DNA from: Mycobacterium europaeum
Lineage (GTDB): Bacteria; Actinomycetota; Actinomycetes; Mycobacteriales; Mycobacteriaceae
Direction of reading: 5' to 3'
Assembly: GCF_002102155.1 (NCBI RefSeq)
Contig: NZ_LQOU01000002.1
Span: 186,001 to 250,000, forward strand
DNA: 64,000 nucleotides
Both the position numbers and the translations under genes were made by a program. Positions 9,782 through 22,202 of this stretch are shown here, piece by piece (within the stretch, counting starts at the first letter, position 1; the number at the start of each line of letters is the position of its first letter). Below the pieces are notes generated by a model, which saw nothing but the letters and a program-made list of their open reading frames with translations, searched no databases and was not told where the DNA came from.

Positions 9782-10783
9782 ATGACGAGCGTTGCGCGCC
9801 AATACGATTGCCTGCTGCTCGACCTGGATGGGACGTTGTTCCGCGGCCGCCGGCCCACCGAGGGCGCGGTGCAGGCGCTGGCCGAGCTGCGCAGCCGCGC
9901 GTTCTTCGTCACCAACAACGCGTCGCGCAGCGCGGCCGAGGTCGCCGCGCACCTGACCGAACTCGGCTTCACCGCCACCGCCGACGACGTCGCCACCAGC
10001 GCGCAGAGCGCGGCCCGGCTCCTGGCCGGGCAGCTGCCGGCCGGTGCACCGGTGCTGATCGTGGGCACCGACGCCCTGGCCGACGAGGTGGCGGCCGTGG
10101 GCCTGCGTCCGGTGCGCCGGTTCGACGACGACCCCGTCGCCGTCGTGCAGGGCCTGTCGCTGACCATCGGCTGGCCGGACCTGGCCGAGGCCGCGCTGGC
10201 CATCCGGTCCGGCGCGCTGTGGGTCGCGGCGAACGTGGACGTCACGCTGCCCACCGAGCGCGGCCTGCTGCCCGGGAACGGATCCATGGTCGCCGCCCTG
10301 CGCGCGGCCACCGGTGCCGAACCCCAGGTCGCGGGGAAACCGGCACCCGGATTGCTCACCGACGCGGCGGCCAGAGGCGATTTCCGCGCCCCCCTGGTGG
10401 TCGGCGACCGGCTGGACACCGACATCGAGGGCGCCAACGCGGCGGAGCTGCCCAGCCTGATGGTGCTCACCGGCGTCAGCTCAGCGCGGGACGCGGTGTA
10501 CGCCAAACCCGCCCATCGGCCCACCTACATCGGCCACGACCTGCGGGCGCTGCATCAGGACGGCGAGCGGCTGGCGGTCGGGCCCCAGCCGGGCTGGCGC
10601 GTCGACGTCGGCGAGCGGGCGGTGACCGTCAGCGGCGACGGAGCCGACGACGGCGACGGGCTCGCTATCGTGCGGGCGGTCGCCGCCGCGGTATGGGGTG
10701 CCGCGTCGGACGGGGAACCGATCGGCATCGAGGCCGGCGACGCGCGCGCCCGCGAGGCGCTGCAGCGCTGGTCTCTGGACTAG
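9782..10783 (+). CDS. HAD-IIA phosphatase, glycerol-3-phosphate phosphatase-like (Rv1692-like)
   Basis: 333 residues from ATG 9782. HAD motif I DLDGTLFRG (nucleophile and acid/base Asp), motif II VTNNASRS, a C2 cap, GKPAPGL with the motif III Lys, and GDRLDTDIEGANAA (motif IV) are all intact. Rv1692 has been described as a D,L-glycerol-3-phosphate phosphatase acting in glycerophospholipid recycling; synteny supports the same role. The C-terminal roughly 70 residues after motif IV form an extra domain seen in mycobacterial members. Confidence 0.88.
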   Translation: MTSVARQYDCLLLDLDGTLFRGRRPTEGAVQALAELRSRAFFVTNNASRSAAEVAAHLTELGFTATADDVATSAQSAARLLAGQLPAGAPVLIVGTDALADEVAAVGLRPVRRFDDDPVAVVQGLSLTIGWPDLAEAALAIRSGALWVAANVDVTLPTERGLLPGNGSMVAALRAATGAEPQVAGKPAPGLLTDAAARGDFRAPLVVGDRLDTDIEGANAAELPSLMVLTGVSSARDAVYAKPAHRPTYIGHDLRALHQDGERLAVGPQPGWRVDVGERAVTVSGDGADDGDGLAIVRAVAAAVWGAASDGEPIGIEAGDARAREALQRWSLD

Positions 10784-10795
10784 CGTAGAAGCGCA

Positions 10796-10981
10796 ATGAC
10801 TATCGATCCTGAACAGATTCGCGCGGAAATCGACGCCCTGCTCGCCCGGCTGCCCGAGCCCGGGACGCCGGAAGGCTCCGGCAACGACCCGTCGCTCACC
10901 GAGCTCGAAGACATAGCGCGTCGCCTGTCCGAGGCGCACGACGTGCTGCTGGCCGCGCTGGAGTCGGCGGAGAAGGGCTGA
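10796..10981 (+). CDS. Small conserved hypothetical protein (Rv1693-like)
   Basis: 61 residues, acidic and almost entirely helical (PEQIRAEIDALLARLP ... LTELEDIARRLSEAHDVLLAALESAEKG). Pattern and position match Rv1693. No catalytic motif is present. It lies 12 bases after the phosphatase and 8 bases before tlyA, within the same operon; it may be a small partner protein, but its function is unknown. Confidence 0.75.
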   Translation: MTIDPEQIRAEIDALLARLPEPGTPEGSGNDPSLTELEDIARRLSEAHDVLLAALESAEKG

Positions 10982-10989
10982 GTGCGCGC

Positions 10990-11793
10990 ATGTCTCGCCG
11001 CGCCCGCGTCGACGCCGAGCTGGTTCGGCGCGGCCTCGCGCGATCGCGGCAACAGGCCGCGGAGTTGATCGGCGCCGGCCGGGTCAGCATCGACGGGCTG
11101 CCGGCCCGCAAGCCGGGCACCGCCGTCGCGCTCACCGCGGCCCTGACCGTCGCCGACGACGGGGAACGGGGCTGGGTGTCGCGCGGCGCGCACAAGCTCA
11201 TCGGCGCCCTGGACGCCTTCGGGATCGATGTGGCGGGCCGCCGCTGCCTGGACGCCGGCGCGTCGACGGGCGGGTTCACCGAGGTGCTGCTGGACCGCGG
11301 CGCCGCCGAAGTGGTCGCCGTGGACGTCGGGTACGGCCAGCTGGCGTGGTCGCTGCGGTGCGACCCCCGGGTGGTCGTCGTCGAGCGGACGAACGCCCGT
11401 GACCTGTCCCGCGAGCTTATCGGCGGGCCGGTCGACGTGGTCGTGGCCGACCTGTCGTTCATTTCGCTGGCCACCGTGTTGCCCGCGCTGGCTGGATGTG
11501 CTTCGGACACTGCGGATATCGTTCCCATGGTGAAGCCGCAGTTCGAGGTGGGCCGGGGCCAGGTCGGCGCCGGCGGGGTGGTGCACGACCCGGGCCTGCG
11601 CGCCGACGCCGTCGTGGCCGTGGCGCGCCGCGCCGGCGAGCTGGGCTGGCACACGGTCGGCGTCACCGCCAGCCCGCTACCGGGCCCGTCGGGCAACGTC
11701 GAGTACTTTCTGTGGTTGCGCGCCCAGACGGGATTGGCGGATGACGAGTTGGTGGCAGCGGTGCGGCGCGCGGTGAGCGAGGGGCCCCAGTGA
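10990..11793 (+). CDS. tlyA: 16S/23S rRNA 2'-O-methyltransferase TlyA
   Basis: 267 residues from ATG 10990. An N-terminal S4 RNA-binding domain (residues 1-60, [20 protein letters not shown]) is followed by a RXGXK-type linker and a SAM-dependent methyltransferase fold ([20 protein letters not shown], then [12 protein letters not shown]). The catalytic K-D-K type residues are in place (SRGAHKL, DLSF, VKPQFE). TlyA 2'-O-methylates C1409 of 16S and C1920 of 23S rRNA; loss gives capreomycin resistance in M. tuberculosis. Overlaps nadK by 4 bases. Confidence 0.95.
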   Translation: MSRRARVDAELVRRGLARSRQQAAELIGAGRVSIDGLPARKPGTAVALTAALTVADDGERGWVSRGAHKLIGALDAFGIDVAGRRCLDAGASTGGFTEVLLDRGAAEVVAVDVGYGQLAWSLRCDPRVVVVERTNARDLSRELIGGPVDVVVADLSFISLATVLPALAGCASDTADIVPMVKPQFEVGRGQVGAGGVVHDPGLRADAVVAVARRAGELGWHTVGVTASPLPGPSGNVEYFLWLRAQTGLADDELVAAVRRAVSEGPQ

Positions 11794-12713
11794 TCGAACA
11801 TCGCACGGTGCTGATGGTGGTGCACACCGGCCGCGAGGAAGCCACCGAAACCGCGGCCCGCGTGCAGAAGGTCCTGAGCGACAACGACATTGCTCTACGC
11901 GTCCTGTCCGCCGAGGCGGTCGACCGCGGCTCGCTGCGGGTGGCCCCCGACGACATCCGCGCGATGGGCGTCGAAATCCAGGTGGTCGACGCCGATCCGC
12001 GCGCCGCCGACGGCTGCGAACTGGTGCTGGTGCTCGGCGGCGACGGCACGTTCCTGCGCGCTGCCGAACTGGCCCGCAACGCCGGCATCCCGGTGCTGGG
12101 CGTCAACCTCGGCCGCATCGGCTTCCTGGCCGAGGCCGAAGCGGAGCACATCGACCAGGTGCTGGACCACGTCGTCGCCAAGGACTACCGGGTGGAGGAC
12201 CGCCTGACGCTGGACGTGGTCGTGCGCTCGGGGGGCCGCGAGATCGAAAACGGCTGGGCGCTCAACGAGGTCAGCCTGGAGAAGGGCCCGCGGCTGGGCG
12301 TGCTGGGGGTGGTCGTCGAGATCGACGGCCGGCCGGTGTCGGCGTTCGGGTGTGACGGCGTGCTGGTGTCGACCCCCACCGGGTCGACCGCCTACGCGTT
12401 CTCCGCGGGCGGGCCGGTGCTGTGGCCGGACCTCGAGGCAATCCTGGTGGTGCCCAACAATGCTCACGCGCTGTTCGGCCGGCCGATGGTCACCAGTCCC
12501 GACGCCACCATCGCCATCGAGATCGAGGCGGACGGGCACGACGCCCTGGTGTTCTGCGACGGCCGCCGCGAAATGCTGATCCCGGCCGGCAGCCGCATCG
12601 AGGTGAGGCGTTGCGACACACCGGTGAAATGGGCGCGGCTGGACAGCGCCCCGTTCACCGACCGCTTGGTGCGCAAATTCCGGTTGCCGGTGACGGGTTG
12701 GCGCGGGAAGTAA
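11790..12713 (+). CDS. nadK: NAD kinase (Rv1695-like)
   Basis: 307 residues from GTG 11790, coupled to tlyA by a 4-base GTGA overlap. The diagnostic [13 protein letters not shown] lies near residues 80-92, followed by [12 protein letters not shown], a NE motif (ALNEVSL) and the Gly-rich [17 protein letters not shown]. It phosphorylates NAD using ATP or polyphosphate to make NADP; in mycobacteria the enzyme is essential. Followed by recN after 7 bases. Confidence 0.95.
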   Translation: MIEHRTVLMVVHTGREEATETAARVQKVLSDNDIALRVLSAEAVDRGSLRVAPDDIRAMGVEIQVVDADPRAADGCELVLVLGGDGTFLRAAELARNAGIPVLGVNLGRIGFLAEAEAEHIDQVLDHVVAKDYRVEDRLTLDVVVRSGGREIENGWALNEVSLEKGPRLGVLGVVVEIDGRPVSAFGCDGVLVSTPTGSTAYAFSAGGPVLWPDLEAILVVPNNAHALFGRPMVTSPDATIAIEIEADGHDALVFCDGRREMLIPAGSRIEVRRCDTPVKWARLDSAPFTDRLVRKFRLPVTGWRGK

Positions 12714-12720
12714 ACGGCGG

Positions 12721-14475
12721 GTGCTCACCGAAATACGCATCGAGTCGCTGGGCGCGATCAGCGCGGCGGTCGGGGAGTTCGACCGTGGCCTGACGGTGCT
12801 GACCGGTGAAACGGGCACCGGCAAGACCATGGTGGTGACGGGGCTGCATCTGCTCGGCGGTGCCCGCGCCGACGCCACCCGCGTGCGCTCGGGCGCCGAC
12901 CGGGCGGTGGTCGAAGGGCGTTTCACCACAACCGATCTCGAAGACGCCGTGGTGGGGCAGCTGGACGACATGCTGGACGCGTCCGGCGCGGAGCGCGACG
13001 AGGACGGCAGCGTGATCGCGCTGCGTTCGGTCAGCCGCGAGGGGCCGTCGCGGGCGTATCTCGGGGGCCGCAGCGTGCCCGCCAAGTCGCTCGGCGACTT
13101 CACCGCCGAGTTGCTCACCCTGCACGGGCAGAACGACCAGCTGCGGCTGATGCGGCCCGAGGAGCAACGCGGCGCCCTGGACCGGTTCGCGAAGGCCGGG
13201 CCCGCGCTCGAGCGCTACCGCAAACTGCGCGACGCCTGGCTGACCGCGCGGAACGACCTGGCCGACCGCCGCAGCCGCATGCGCGAACTCGCGCTGGAAT
13301 CCGACCGACTCAACTTCGCGCTCAACGAGATTGACGCCGTCGACCCGCAACCGGGCGAGGACGACGCGCTGGTCGCCGATATCGTCCGGCTCTCCGAACT
13401 GGACACCCTGCGGGAGGCGGCGATGACCGCGCACGCCGCGCTCTCCGGGGCGCCCGACGACGCCGAAACGTCCGGGCACAGCGCCGCAGACGGGCTGGGG
13501 CGCGCGAAGGCCGCGTTGGAGTCCACCGACGACGCGAAGCTGCGGGCGCTGGCCGGGCAGGTCGGTGAGGCGCTGACGGTGGTCGCCGACGCGGCGGGCG
13601 AGCTGAGCGGCTTTCTGGACGAGCTGCCGGTCGATGCCAGCGCGCTGGAAGCCAAGTTGGCCCGGCAAGCCGAGCTGCGCACGCTGACCCGCAAGTACGC
13701 CGCGGACGTCGACGGGGTGCTCCGGTGGGCCCAGGAGTCGCGCCAACGGCTGGCCCAACTCGACGTCTCCGAGGAGGGGTTGACGGCGCTGGCCGCCCGG
13801 GTGGACGAGCTCGCGCGTGAATTGGCCCAGGCCGCCGTCGATCTCAGTGGCATCCGGCGCAAGGCGGCCAAGAGACTGGCCAAGGAGGTCACCGCGGAGC
13901 TGTCCGGGCTGGCGATGGCCGACGCGCAGTTCAGCATCGAGGTGAGCAACGACGTGGCCGCCGACGAGGATCCGGCCGCCCTCGCGCTGCCGACGGGCGA
14001 GTTCGCCCGGGCCGGTGCCGACGGCGTCGACCAGGTCGAGTTCGGTTTCGCCGCGCATCGCGGGATGGATCAGCTGCCGCTGGCCAAGAGCGCCTCCGGC
14101 GGCGAGCTGTCCCGGGTGATGCTGGCGCTGGAGGTGGTGCTGGCGGCCTCGGCGGCGGGCACCACCATGGTGTTCGACGAGGTCGACGCCGGCGTCGGCG
14201 GCCGGGCCGCGGTGCAGATCGGGCGGCGGCTGGCGCGGTTGGCGCGCACGCACCAGGTCATCGTCGTCACGCATCTGCCGCAGGTGGCGGCGTACGCCGA
14301 CGTGCACCTGGTGGTGCACAGCGCCGGCCCCAAGGGGACCAGCGTCGTGCGGCGCGTCACCGGCGACGAGCGGGTCGCCGAGTTGGCCCGGATGATGGCC
14401 GGGCTGGGCGAGTCCGACAGCGGCCGCGCGCACGCCCGCGAGCTGCTCGACGCGGCCCAGCGCGACGAGATCTGA
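12721..14475 (+). CDS. recN: DNA repair ATPase RecN
   Basis: 584 residues from GTG 12721. This SMC-like protein has an N-terminal Walker A GETGTGKTMVV near residue 31, a central coiled coil (about 160-370, with many Asp-Arg-Leu heptads), and a C-terminal ATPase half with signature SASGGELSRVMLALE, Walker B TMVFDEVDAGVGGRAA and VTHLPQVAAYAD. It acts in double-strand break repair. It ends the operon that starts at lprJ or tyrS; the 197 bases that follow contain no gene. Confidence 0.96.
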   Translation: MLTEIRIESLGAISAAVGEFDRGLTVLTGETGTGKTMVVTGLHLLGGARADATRVRSGADRAVVEGRFTTTDLEDAVVGQLDDMLDASGAERDEDGSVIALRSVSREGPSRAYLGGRSVPAKSLGDFTAELLTLHGQNDQLRLMRPEEQRGALDRFAKAGPALERYRKLRDAWLTARNDLADRRSRMRELALESDRLNFALNEIDAVDPQPGEDDALVADIVRLSELDTLREAAMTAHAALSGAPDDAETSGHSAADGLGRAKAALESTDDAKLRALAGQVGEALTVVADAAGELSGFLDELPVDASALEAKLARQAELRTLTRKYAADVDGVLRWAQESRQRLAQLDVSEEGLTALAARVDELARELAQAAVDLSGIRRKAAKRLAKEVTAELSGLAMADAQFSIEVSNDVAADEDPAALALPTGEFARAGADGVDQVEFGFAAHRGMDQLPLAKSASGGELSRVMLALEVVLAASAAGTTMVFDEVDAGVGGRAAVQIGRRLARLARTHQVIVVTHLPQVAAYADVHLVVHSAGPKGTSVVRRVTGDERVAELARMMAGLGESDSGRAHARELLDAAQRDEI

Positions 14476-14599
14476 CCCGAAGCCCCAGGGGCACCCCCGG
14501 CGCGTGAGCGCGCGTGTGCACGGCGACACGCCGACCAGACCGTGTAACTGCGCACCTTCGCGCGATCAACCCGTTAGGGGCTTGTGACTAATGGGACTC

Positions 14600-14605
14600 T
14601 AGATA
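14600..14605 (+). promoter_or_regulatory. Possible -10 element upstream of steA
   Basis: TAGATA at 14600-14605 resembles a sigma-A -10 hexamer. It would start transcription at about 14611, right at an in-frame ATG (14610) 63 bases upstream of the chosen steA start. No convincing -35 is seen at the right distance. If real it could drive a leaderless, 21-residue longer SteA. Confidence 0.3.
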
Positions 14606-14672
14606 ACTTATGAGGCTAATGTTACGGCGCGCCTCCACGCCCCATCCGGGCATCACCGACAGAATCGCCCCC

Positions 14673-15854
14673 ATGAAGATGTCAGGCCTGCTTACCCGTA
14701 ACACCGCCCGGCCGGGCCTCGTCGGCACCGCGCGGGTGGACCGGAACATCGACCGACTGCTGCGCAGGGTGTGCCCCGGGGACATCGTGGTGCTCGACGT
14801 CCTGGATTTGGACCGCATCACGGCGGACGCCCTGGTGGAGGCGGACATCGCCGCGGTCGTCAACGCCTCGCCGTCGGTGTCGGGCCGCTACCCCAACATG
14901 GGGCCCGAGGTGCTGGTCAACAACGGGGTCACCCTGATCGACGAGGCCGGGCCCGACATCTTCAAGAAGGTCAAGGACGGCGCCAAGATCCGGTTGCACG
15001 AAGGCGGGGTGTACTCCGGCGACCGCAGGCTGGTCCGGGGCACCGAGCGCACCGACCACGACATCGCCGACTTGATGCGGGAGGCCAAGAGCGGCCTGTC
15101 GGCGCACCTGGAGGCGTTCGCGGGCAACACGATCGAGTTCATCAAGAGCGAGAGCCCGTTGTTGATCGACGGCATCGGCATCCCCGACATCGATGTCGAC
15201 CTGCGCCGCCGGCACGTGGTCATCGTCGCCGACGAGCCCAGCGCCGAAGAGGACCTGAAGTCGCTCAAGCCGTTCATCAAGGAGTACCAGCCGGTGCTGA
15301 TCGGCGTCGACACCGGCGCGGATGTGTTGCGCAAGGCCGGGTATCGCCCGCAGATCATCGTCGGCGACCCCGACAAGATCAGCGCCGACGCCCTCAAGTG
15401 CGGAGCCCAGGTCGTGCTGCCCGCCGACGCCGACGGCCACGCGCCCGGGCTGGAACGCATCCAGGACCTCGGTGTCGGGGCGATGACGTTCCCGGCCGCC
15501 GGCTCGGCGACCGACCTGGCCCTGCTGCTGGCCGACCATCACGGCGCGGCGTTGCTGGTGACCGCGGGCCACACCGCCAACATCGAGACGTTCTTCGACC
15601 GCACCCGCGCGCACAGCAACCCCTCGACGTTCTTGACCAGGCTTCGGGTGGGGGAGAAGGTGGTGGACGCCAAGGCCGTGGCCACCCTGTACCGCAACCA
15701 CGTCTCGGCGGGGGCCATCGCCCTGCTGGCGTTGACGATGCTGATCGCCGTCATCGTCGCCCTGTGGGTGTCCCGCACCGATGGCGTGGTGCTGCACTGG
15801 GTCACCGACTACTGGAACCACTTTTCCCTCTGGATTGCCCACCTAGTGTCCTAG
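14673..15854 (+). CDS. steA: SteA-like cell-separation protein (Rv1697-like)
   Basis: 393 residues from ATG 14673, the length I recall for Rv1697; an in-frame ATG at 14610 would add 21 residues. The body has a thiamin-pyrophosphokinase-like fold with IVGDPDKISADAL and TFPAAGSATDLALLL. A single C-terminal membrane span (AIALLALTMLIAVIVALWV, about 350-368) leaves a short outer tail. Corynebacterial SteA and SteB act together in cell separation by promoting RipA-type peptidoglycan hydrolysis. It is followed after 7 bases by mctB/steB. Confidence 0.88.
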   Translation: MKMSGLLTRNTARPGLVGTARVDRNIDRLLRRVCPGDIVVLDVLDLDRITADALVEADIAAVVNASPSVSGRYPNMGPEVLVNNGVTLIDEAGPDIFKKVKDGAKIRLHEGGVYSGDRRLVRGTERTDHDIADLMREAKSGLSAHLEAFAGNTIEFIKSESPLLIDGIGIPDIDVDLRRRHVVIVADEPSAEEDLKSLKPFIKEYQPVLIGVDTGADVLRKAGYRPQIIVGDPDKISADALKCGAQVVLPADADGHAPGLERIQDLGVGAMTFPAAGSATDLALLLADHHGAALLVTAGHTANIETFFDRTRAHSNPSTFLTRLRVGEKVVDAKAVATLYRNHVSAGAIALLALTMLIAVIVALWVSRTDGVVLHWVTDYWNHFSLWIAHLVS

Positions 15855-15861
15855 GGCCTCG

Positions 15862-16806
15862 ATGATCTCGTTACGCCAACACGCGATATCGCTGGCCGCC
15901 GTCTTCCTGGCGCTGGCTGTGGGAGTCGTGCTCGGTTCGGGTTTCCTGTCCGACACGCTGCTGTCCAGCCTGCGTGCCGAGAAGCGGGACCTGCACACCC
16001 AGATCGACGGGCTCAACGACCGGAACAACGTACTGAACGAAAAGCTCAGCGCGGCAAACAACTTCGACACCCAGCTGGTGGGCCGCATCGTGCATGACAC
16101 GCTCGGCGGCAAGTCGGTGGTGCTGTTTCGCACCCCGGACGCCAAGGACGACGACGTGGCCGCGGTGTCGAAGTTCATCGGTCAGGCCGGCGGCGCGGTG
16201 ACCGGAACGGTGTCGCTGACCCAGGAATTCGTGGAGGCCAATTCCGCGGAGAAGCTGCGGACGGTGGTGAACTCGTCGATCCTGCCGGCCGGACAACAGC
16301 TGAGCACCAAGCTCGTCGACCAGGGATCGCAGGCCGGCGACCTGATGGGCATCGCCTTGCTGATCAACGCCAACCCCGCGGTCCCGCCCGTCGACGAGCC
16401 GCAGCGCGACACCGTGCTGGCCGCGCTGCGCGACACGGGGTTCATCACCTATCAGCCGAGCGAGCACATGGGCGCGGCGAACGCCGCGCTGGTAATCACC
16501 GGCGGCTCGCTGCCCCAGGACGCCGGTAATCAGGGGGCCAGCGTCGCCCGGTTCGCCGCCGCGCTGGCCCCGCACGGGTCGGGCACCCTGCTCGCCGGGC
16601 GGGACGGCTCGGCGACCGGCGGCGCGGCCGTCGCCGTGACGCGGGCCGACGCCGCGATGAACACCGCGGTCAGCACCGTCGACGACGTCGACAGCGCGCC
16701 GGGCCGCATCACCGCGGTGCTCGGCCTGCACGACCTGATCAACGGCGGCCACGCCGGGCAGTACGGCACCGGTCACGGCGCCACATCGATCACCGTGCCG
16801 CAGTAG
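15862..16806 (+). CDS. mctB: MctB/SteB-type envelope protein (Rv1698-like)
   Basis: 314 residues from ATG 15862. An N-terminal hydrophobic segment (AISLAAVFLALAVGVVLG, residues 8-25) is followed by a coiled coil (LRAEKRDLHTQIDGLNDRNNVLNEKL, about 37-62) and a large exported domain. Rv1698 was described as the mycobacterial copper transport protein MctB, needed for low intracellular copper; the corynebacterial orthologue is SteB, partner of SteA. Gene pairing here supports a joint role with SteA. No metal-binding Cys/His cluster stands out. Confidence 0.9.
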   Translation: MISLRQHAISLAAVFLALAVGVVLGSGFLSDTLLSSLRAEKRDLHTQIDGLNDRNNVLNEKLSAANNFDTQLVGRIVHDTLGGKSVVLFRTPDAKDDDVAAVSKFIGQAGGAVTGTVSLTQEFVEANSAEKLRTVVNSSILPAGQQLSTKLVDQGSQAGDLMGIALLINANPAVPPVDEPQRDTVLAALRDTGFITYQPSEHMGAANAALVITGGSLPQDAGNQGASVARFAAALAPHGSGTLLAGRDGSATGGAAVAVTRADAAMNTAVSTVDDVDSAPGRITAVLGLHDLINGGHAGQYGTGHGATSITVPQ

Positions 16807-16878
16807 CGGGCGTGTTCGGCACGACACCCCGGCGGTGGGTGTTAGGGTGGGTTTCCGTGGGTCGGCAGGCCCAACTAG

Positions 16879-19302
<2,424 letters not shown>

Positions 19303-19306
<4 letters not shown>

Positions 19307-20247
19307 CAACGGCGCTCACGCTCGACACCCAACTGCAGGGCTACCTGGACCACCTCGCCATCGAGCGCGGCGTCGCCGCCAACACGCTCAGCTCGTATCG
19401 CCGCGACCTGCGCCGCTACACCAAGCACCTGTCGGACCGCGGAATTCAGGACCTGGCCAAGGTCGGCGAGGACGACGTCAGCGAGTTCCTGGTCGCGCTG
19501 CGCCGCGGCGACCCCGACTCGGGGACCACGGCGCTGTCCGCGGTGTCGGCGGCGCGCGCCCTGATCGCGGTGCGCGGCCTGCACCGGTTCGCCGCGGCCG
19601 AAGGGCTGGCCGAACTGGACGTGGCGCGGGCGGTCCGCCCGCCGACGCCGGGCCGCCGGCTCCCCAAGAGCCTGACCGTCGACCAGGTGCTGGCGCTGCT
19701 GGAGGGTGCGGGCGGGGACAGCGCCTCCGACGGCCCGCTCACGCTGCGCAACCGGGCGCTGCTGGAGCTCCTGTACTCGACCGGGGCGCGCATCTCGGAG
19801 GCCGTCGGCCTCGACGTGGACGACATCGATACCCGGGCCAGGTCGGTGCTGCTGCGCGGCAAGGGCGGCAAGCAACGGCTGGTGCCCATCGGGCGGCCCG
19901 CGGTGCAGGCACTGGACGCCTATCTGGTGCGCGGCCGCCCCGACCTGGCCCGCCGGGGACGCGGGACGCCGGCCATCTTTCTCAACGTGCGTGGCGGGCG
20001 GCTGTCGCGGCAGAGCGCGTGGCAGGTGCTGCAGGACGCCGCCGAGCGCGCCGGAATCACGTCGGGGGTGTCGCCGCACATGCTGCGGCACTCGTTCGCG
20101 ACCCACCTGCTCGAGGGCGGTGCCGACGTGCGCGTGGTGCAGGAGCTGCTGGGACACGCCTCGGTGACGACGACGCAGATCTACACGATGGTGACCGTGC
20201 ACGCGCTGCGCGAGGTGTGGGCCGGCGCCCACCCGCGGGCGCAATAG
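19303..20247 (+). CDS. xerD: Tyrosine recombinase XerD
   Basis: 314 residues from ATG 19303, coupled to the Nudix gene. An N-terminal SAM-like core-binding domain ([23 protein letters not shown]) is followed by the catalytic domain with the R in [11 protein letters not shown] in [22 protein letters not shown], the [13 protein letters not shown] motif and the nucleophile Tyr near residue 295. With XerC it resolves chromosome dimers at dif. Its place before parA/scpAB in the same region fits a chromosome-segregation cluster. Confidence 0.95.
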
Positions 20248-20260
20248 GCAGCGGCGGCCG

Positions 20261-21013
20261 TCAGCTCAGGTACTCGGACTCCAGCACCAGGTCGGACACC
20301 AGCGACTGGTATTCCAGGTGCGCCTTGTGCTCGACGGTGTTCCATTGCTTGCCCTGCGCCCGGCGCATGTACTCGCGGTATTTCGGGGCGCCCGGCACCC
20401 GGACGTTGTCGGCGACCACGATCGCGCCCGGGCGCAGCCAGCCGCGCGCCACGATGCTGTGCAGGTCGTCCAGGTACGCGTCCTTGTCGTGGTCGAGGAA
20501 CGCGAAGTCGAGGGCGCCGGGGGCGAACCCGTGCTCGTCGGCCAGCGCGTCCAGCGTGCGCCCGCCGTCGCCCACCGTGCCCACCACACACGTCACCCGG
20601 TCGGCGACGCCGGCGTGCGCCCAGATCCGCCGCGCGTTGGCGGCGTTGGCCTCGGCGAGTTCGACGGAATACACCTTCGCCCTCGGGGCGGCGCGGGCGA
20701 TGCGCAGCGCGCCGTATCCCACGTAGGTGCCCAGCTCCAGCGCCACGGCCGGGTCGGCACGCCGCACCGCCGCGTCGAGGATCTGCCCCTTCTCGTCGCC
20801 GACGTTGATCAGCATCGACTTCTCGTAGGCGAACTTGTCGATGGCGGCCAGCACGTCGTCGATGTCGCCGGCCCTGGCGTTTCCCAGGACGTAGTCGACC
20901 GCGGCGGCCTCCCGTCCGTCGCCGATCTGGCCCGTCGTGGTGATGTTGCGCACCCCCGTCGCCATCCGCCAGACCGACCAGCGCAGCAGGGGAATCCGTC
21001 GCTTGAGATCCAT
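20261..21013 (-). CDS. Catechol-type O-methyltransferase (Rv1703c-like)
   Basis: 250 residues from ATG 21013. The SAM-binding motif I ALELGTYVGYGALRIA lies near residue 90; EL in YSVELAEANAANAR is the ribose-binding acid; FLDHDKDAYLDDL supplies the metal-binding Asp of COMT-like enzymes, and ADNVRVPG gives the second metal ligands. It would methylate a catechol or similar small hydroxy-aromatic using Mg2+. It is convergent with xerD, 13 bases apart. The genes found between this one and parA in M. tuberculosis (cycA, PPE22/23) are absent here. Confidence 0.87.
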   Translation of the reverse strand: MDLKRRIPLLRWSVWRMATGVRNITTTGQIGDGREAAAVDYVLGNARAGDIDDVLAAIDKFAYEKSMLINVGDEKGQILDAAVRRADPAVALELGTYVGYGALRIARAAPRAKVYSVELAEANAANARRIWAHAGVADRVTCVVGTVGDGGRTLDALADEHGFAPGALDFAFLDHDKDAYLDDLHSIVARGWLRPGAIVVADNVRVPGAPKYREYMRRAQGKQWNTVEHKAHLEYQSLVSDLVLESEYLS

Positions 21014-21335
21014 GACGCCACAGTAGTGCGGGCGGCGGCCGGGCCGCGGGCGCCGAGATTGCCACCAGGGTCGTCGCCGCGGCGGGAATCGCAACCCTCA
21101 CGGCGATCTCGGCGCGGCGTCGGCGCCGCGATATCGCCCGCGATATCAACTTTGGAATCCGCCCACCACCTCCCCGGTGATGCTGGTGTGACTGCTGTTA
21201 ATGATCACCGCCGCCACGCGCGCTACCAGCGCAAATCCGGCGAAATTGGCCGGTGAATTGCCTGCGGGTCGCCCGGCTTCCGCCCGCAAACCCGTTAGAC
21301 TTTCGGTCGATGTTCATCTCCCGAACACCCCCGCC

Positions 21336-22202
21336 ATGATGACCGAGCAGCCGGATAACGGCGTCGAGCTCGGCCTGACCGGGCGGCCGCCGCGGGCGAT
21401 CCCGGAACCGCAGCCGCGCACCTCGCACGGCCCGGCCAAGGTCGTCGCGATGTGCAACCAGAAGGGCGGCGTCGGGAAGACCACATCGACCATCAACCTG
21501 GGCGCCGCGCTCGCCGAATACGGCCGGCGGGTGCTGCTGGTGGACATGGATCCGCAGGGCGCGCTGTCCGCCGGGCTCGGCGTCCCGCACTACGAGCTGG
21601 AGAAGACGATCCACAACGTGCTGGTCGAGCCGCGGGTGTCGATCGACGACGTGCTGCTGCAGACCCGGGTCAAGTATCTGGACCTGGTGCCCAGCAACAT
21701 CGACCTGTCCGCCGCCGAGATCCAGCTGGTCAACGAGGTGGGCCGGGAACAGACCCTGGGCCGGGCGCTGCATCCCGTGCTGGACCGCTACGACTACGTC
21801 CTGATCGACTGCCAGCCGTCGCTGGGGCTGCTCACCGTGAACGGGCTGGCCTGCGCGGACGGCGTGGTCATCCCCACCGAATGCGAGTTCTTCTCGCTGC
21901 GTGGCCTGGCGCTGCTCACCGACACCGTCGACAAGGTCCGCGACCGGCTCAACCCGAAGCTGGAGATCAGCGGCATCCTGCTCACCCGGTACGACCCGCG
22001 CACGGTCAACTCCCGCGAGGTGATGGCCCGCGTGGTGGAGCGGTTCGGCGATCTCGTGTTCGACACCGTGATCACCCGAACCGTCCGGTTCCCGGAGACC
22101 AGCGTGGCGGGGGAGCCGATCACCACCTGGGCCCCGCGGTCGACGGGCGCCATGGCCTACCGCGCCCTGGCCCGCGAGTTCATCGACCGATTCGGCGCGT
22201 GA
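21336..22202 (+). CDS. ParA/Soj-like ATPase (Rv1708-like)
   Basis: 288 residues from ATG 21336 (a second ATG follows at 21339); the frame stays open to 21201 and no Shine-Dalgarno marks the start, so the N-terminus is uncertain. Deviant Walker A KGGVGKTTSTINLG with the signature Lys, Walker A' LLVDMDPQGALSAGLG and VLIDCQPSLGLLTVNGL are all present. This is a ParA/MinD-type ATPase linked to scpAB, not the main parAB at the origin. It probably acts with the condensin loader. Coupled to scpA by a 4-base overlap. Confidence 0.9.
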   Translation: MMTEQPDNGVELGLTGRPPRAIPEPQPRTSHGPAKVVAMCNQKGGVGKTTSTINLGAALAEYGRRVLLVDMDPQGALSAGLGVPHYELEKTIHNVLVEPRVSIDDVLLQTRVKYLDLVPSNIDLSAAEIQLVNEVGREQTLGRALHPVLDRYDYVLIDCQPSLGLLTVNGLACADGVVIPTECEFFSLRGLALLTDTVDKVRDRLNPKLEISGILLTRYDPRTVNSREVMARVVERFGDLVFDTVITRTVRFPETSVAGEPITTWAPRSTGAMAYRALAREFIDRFGA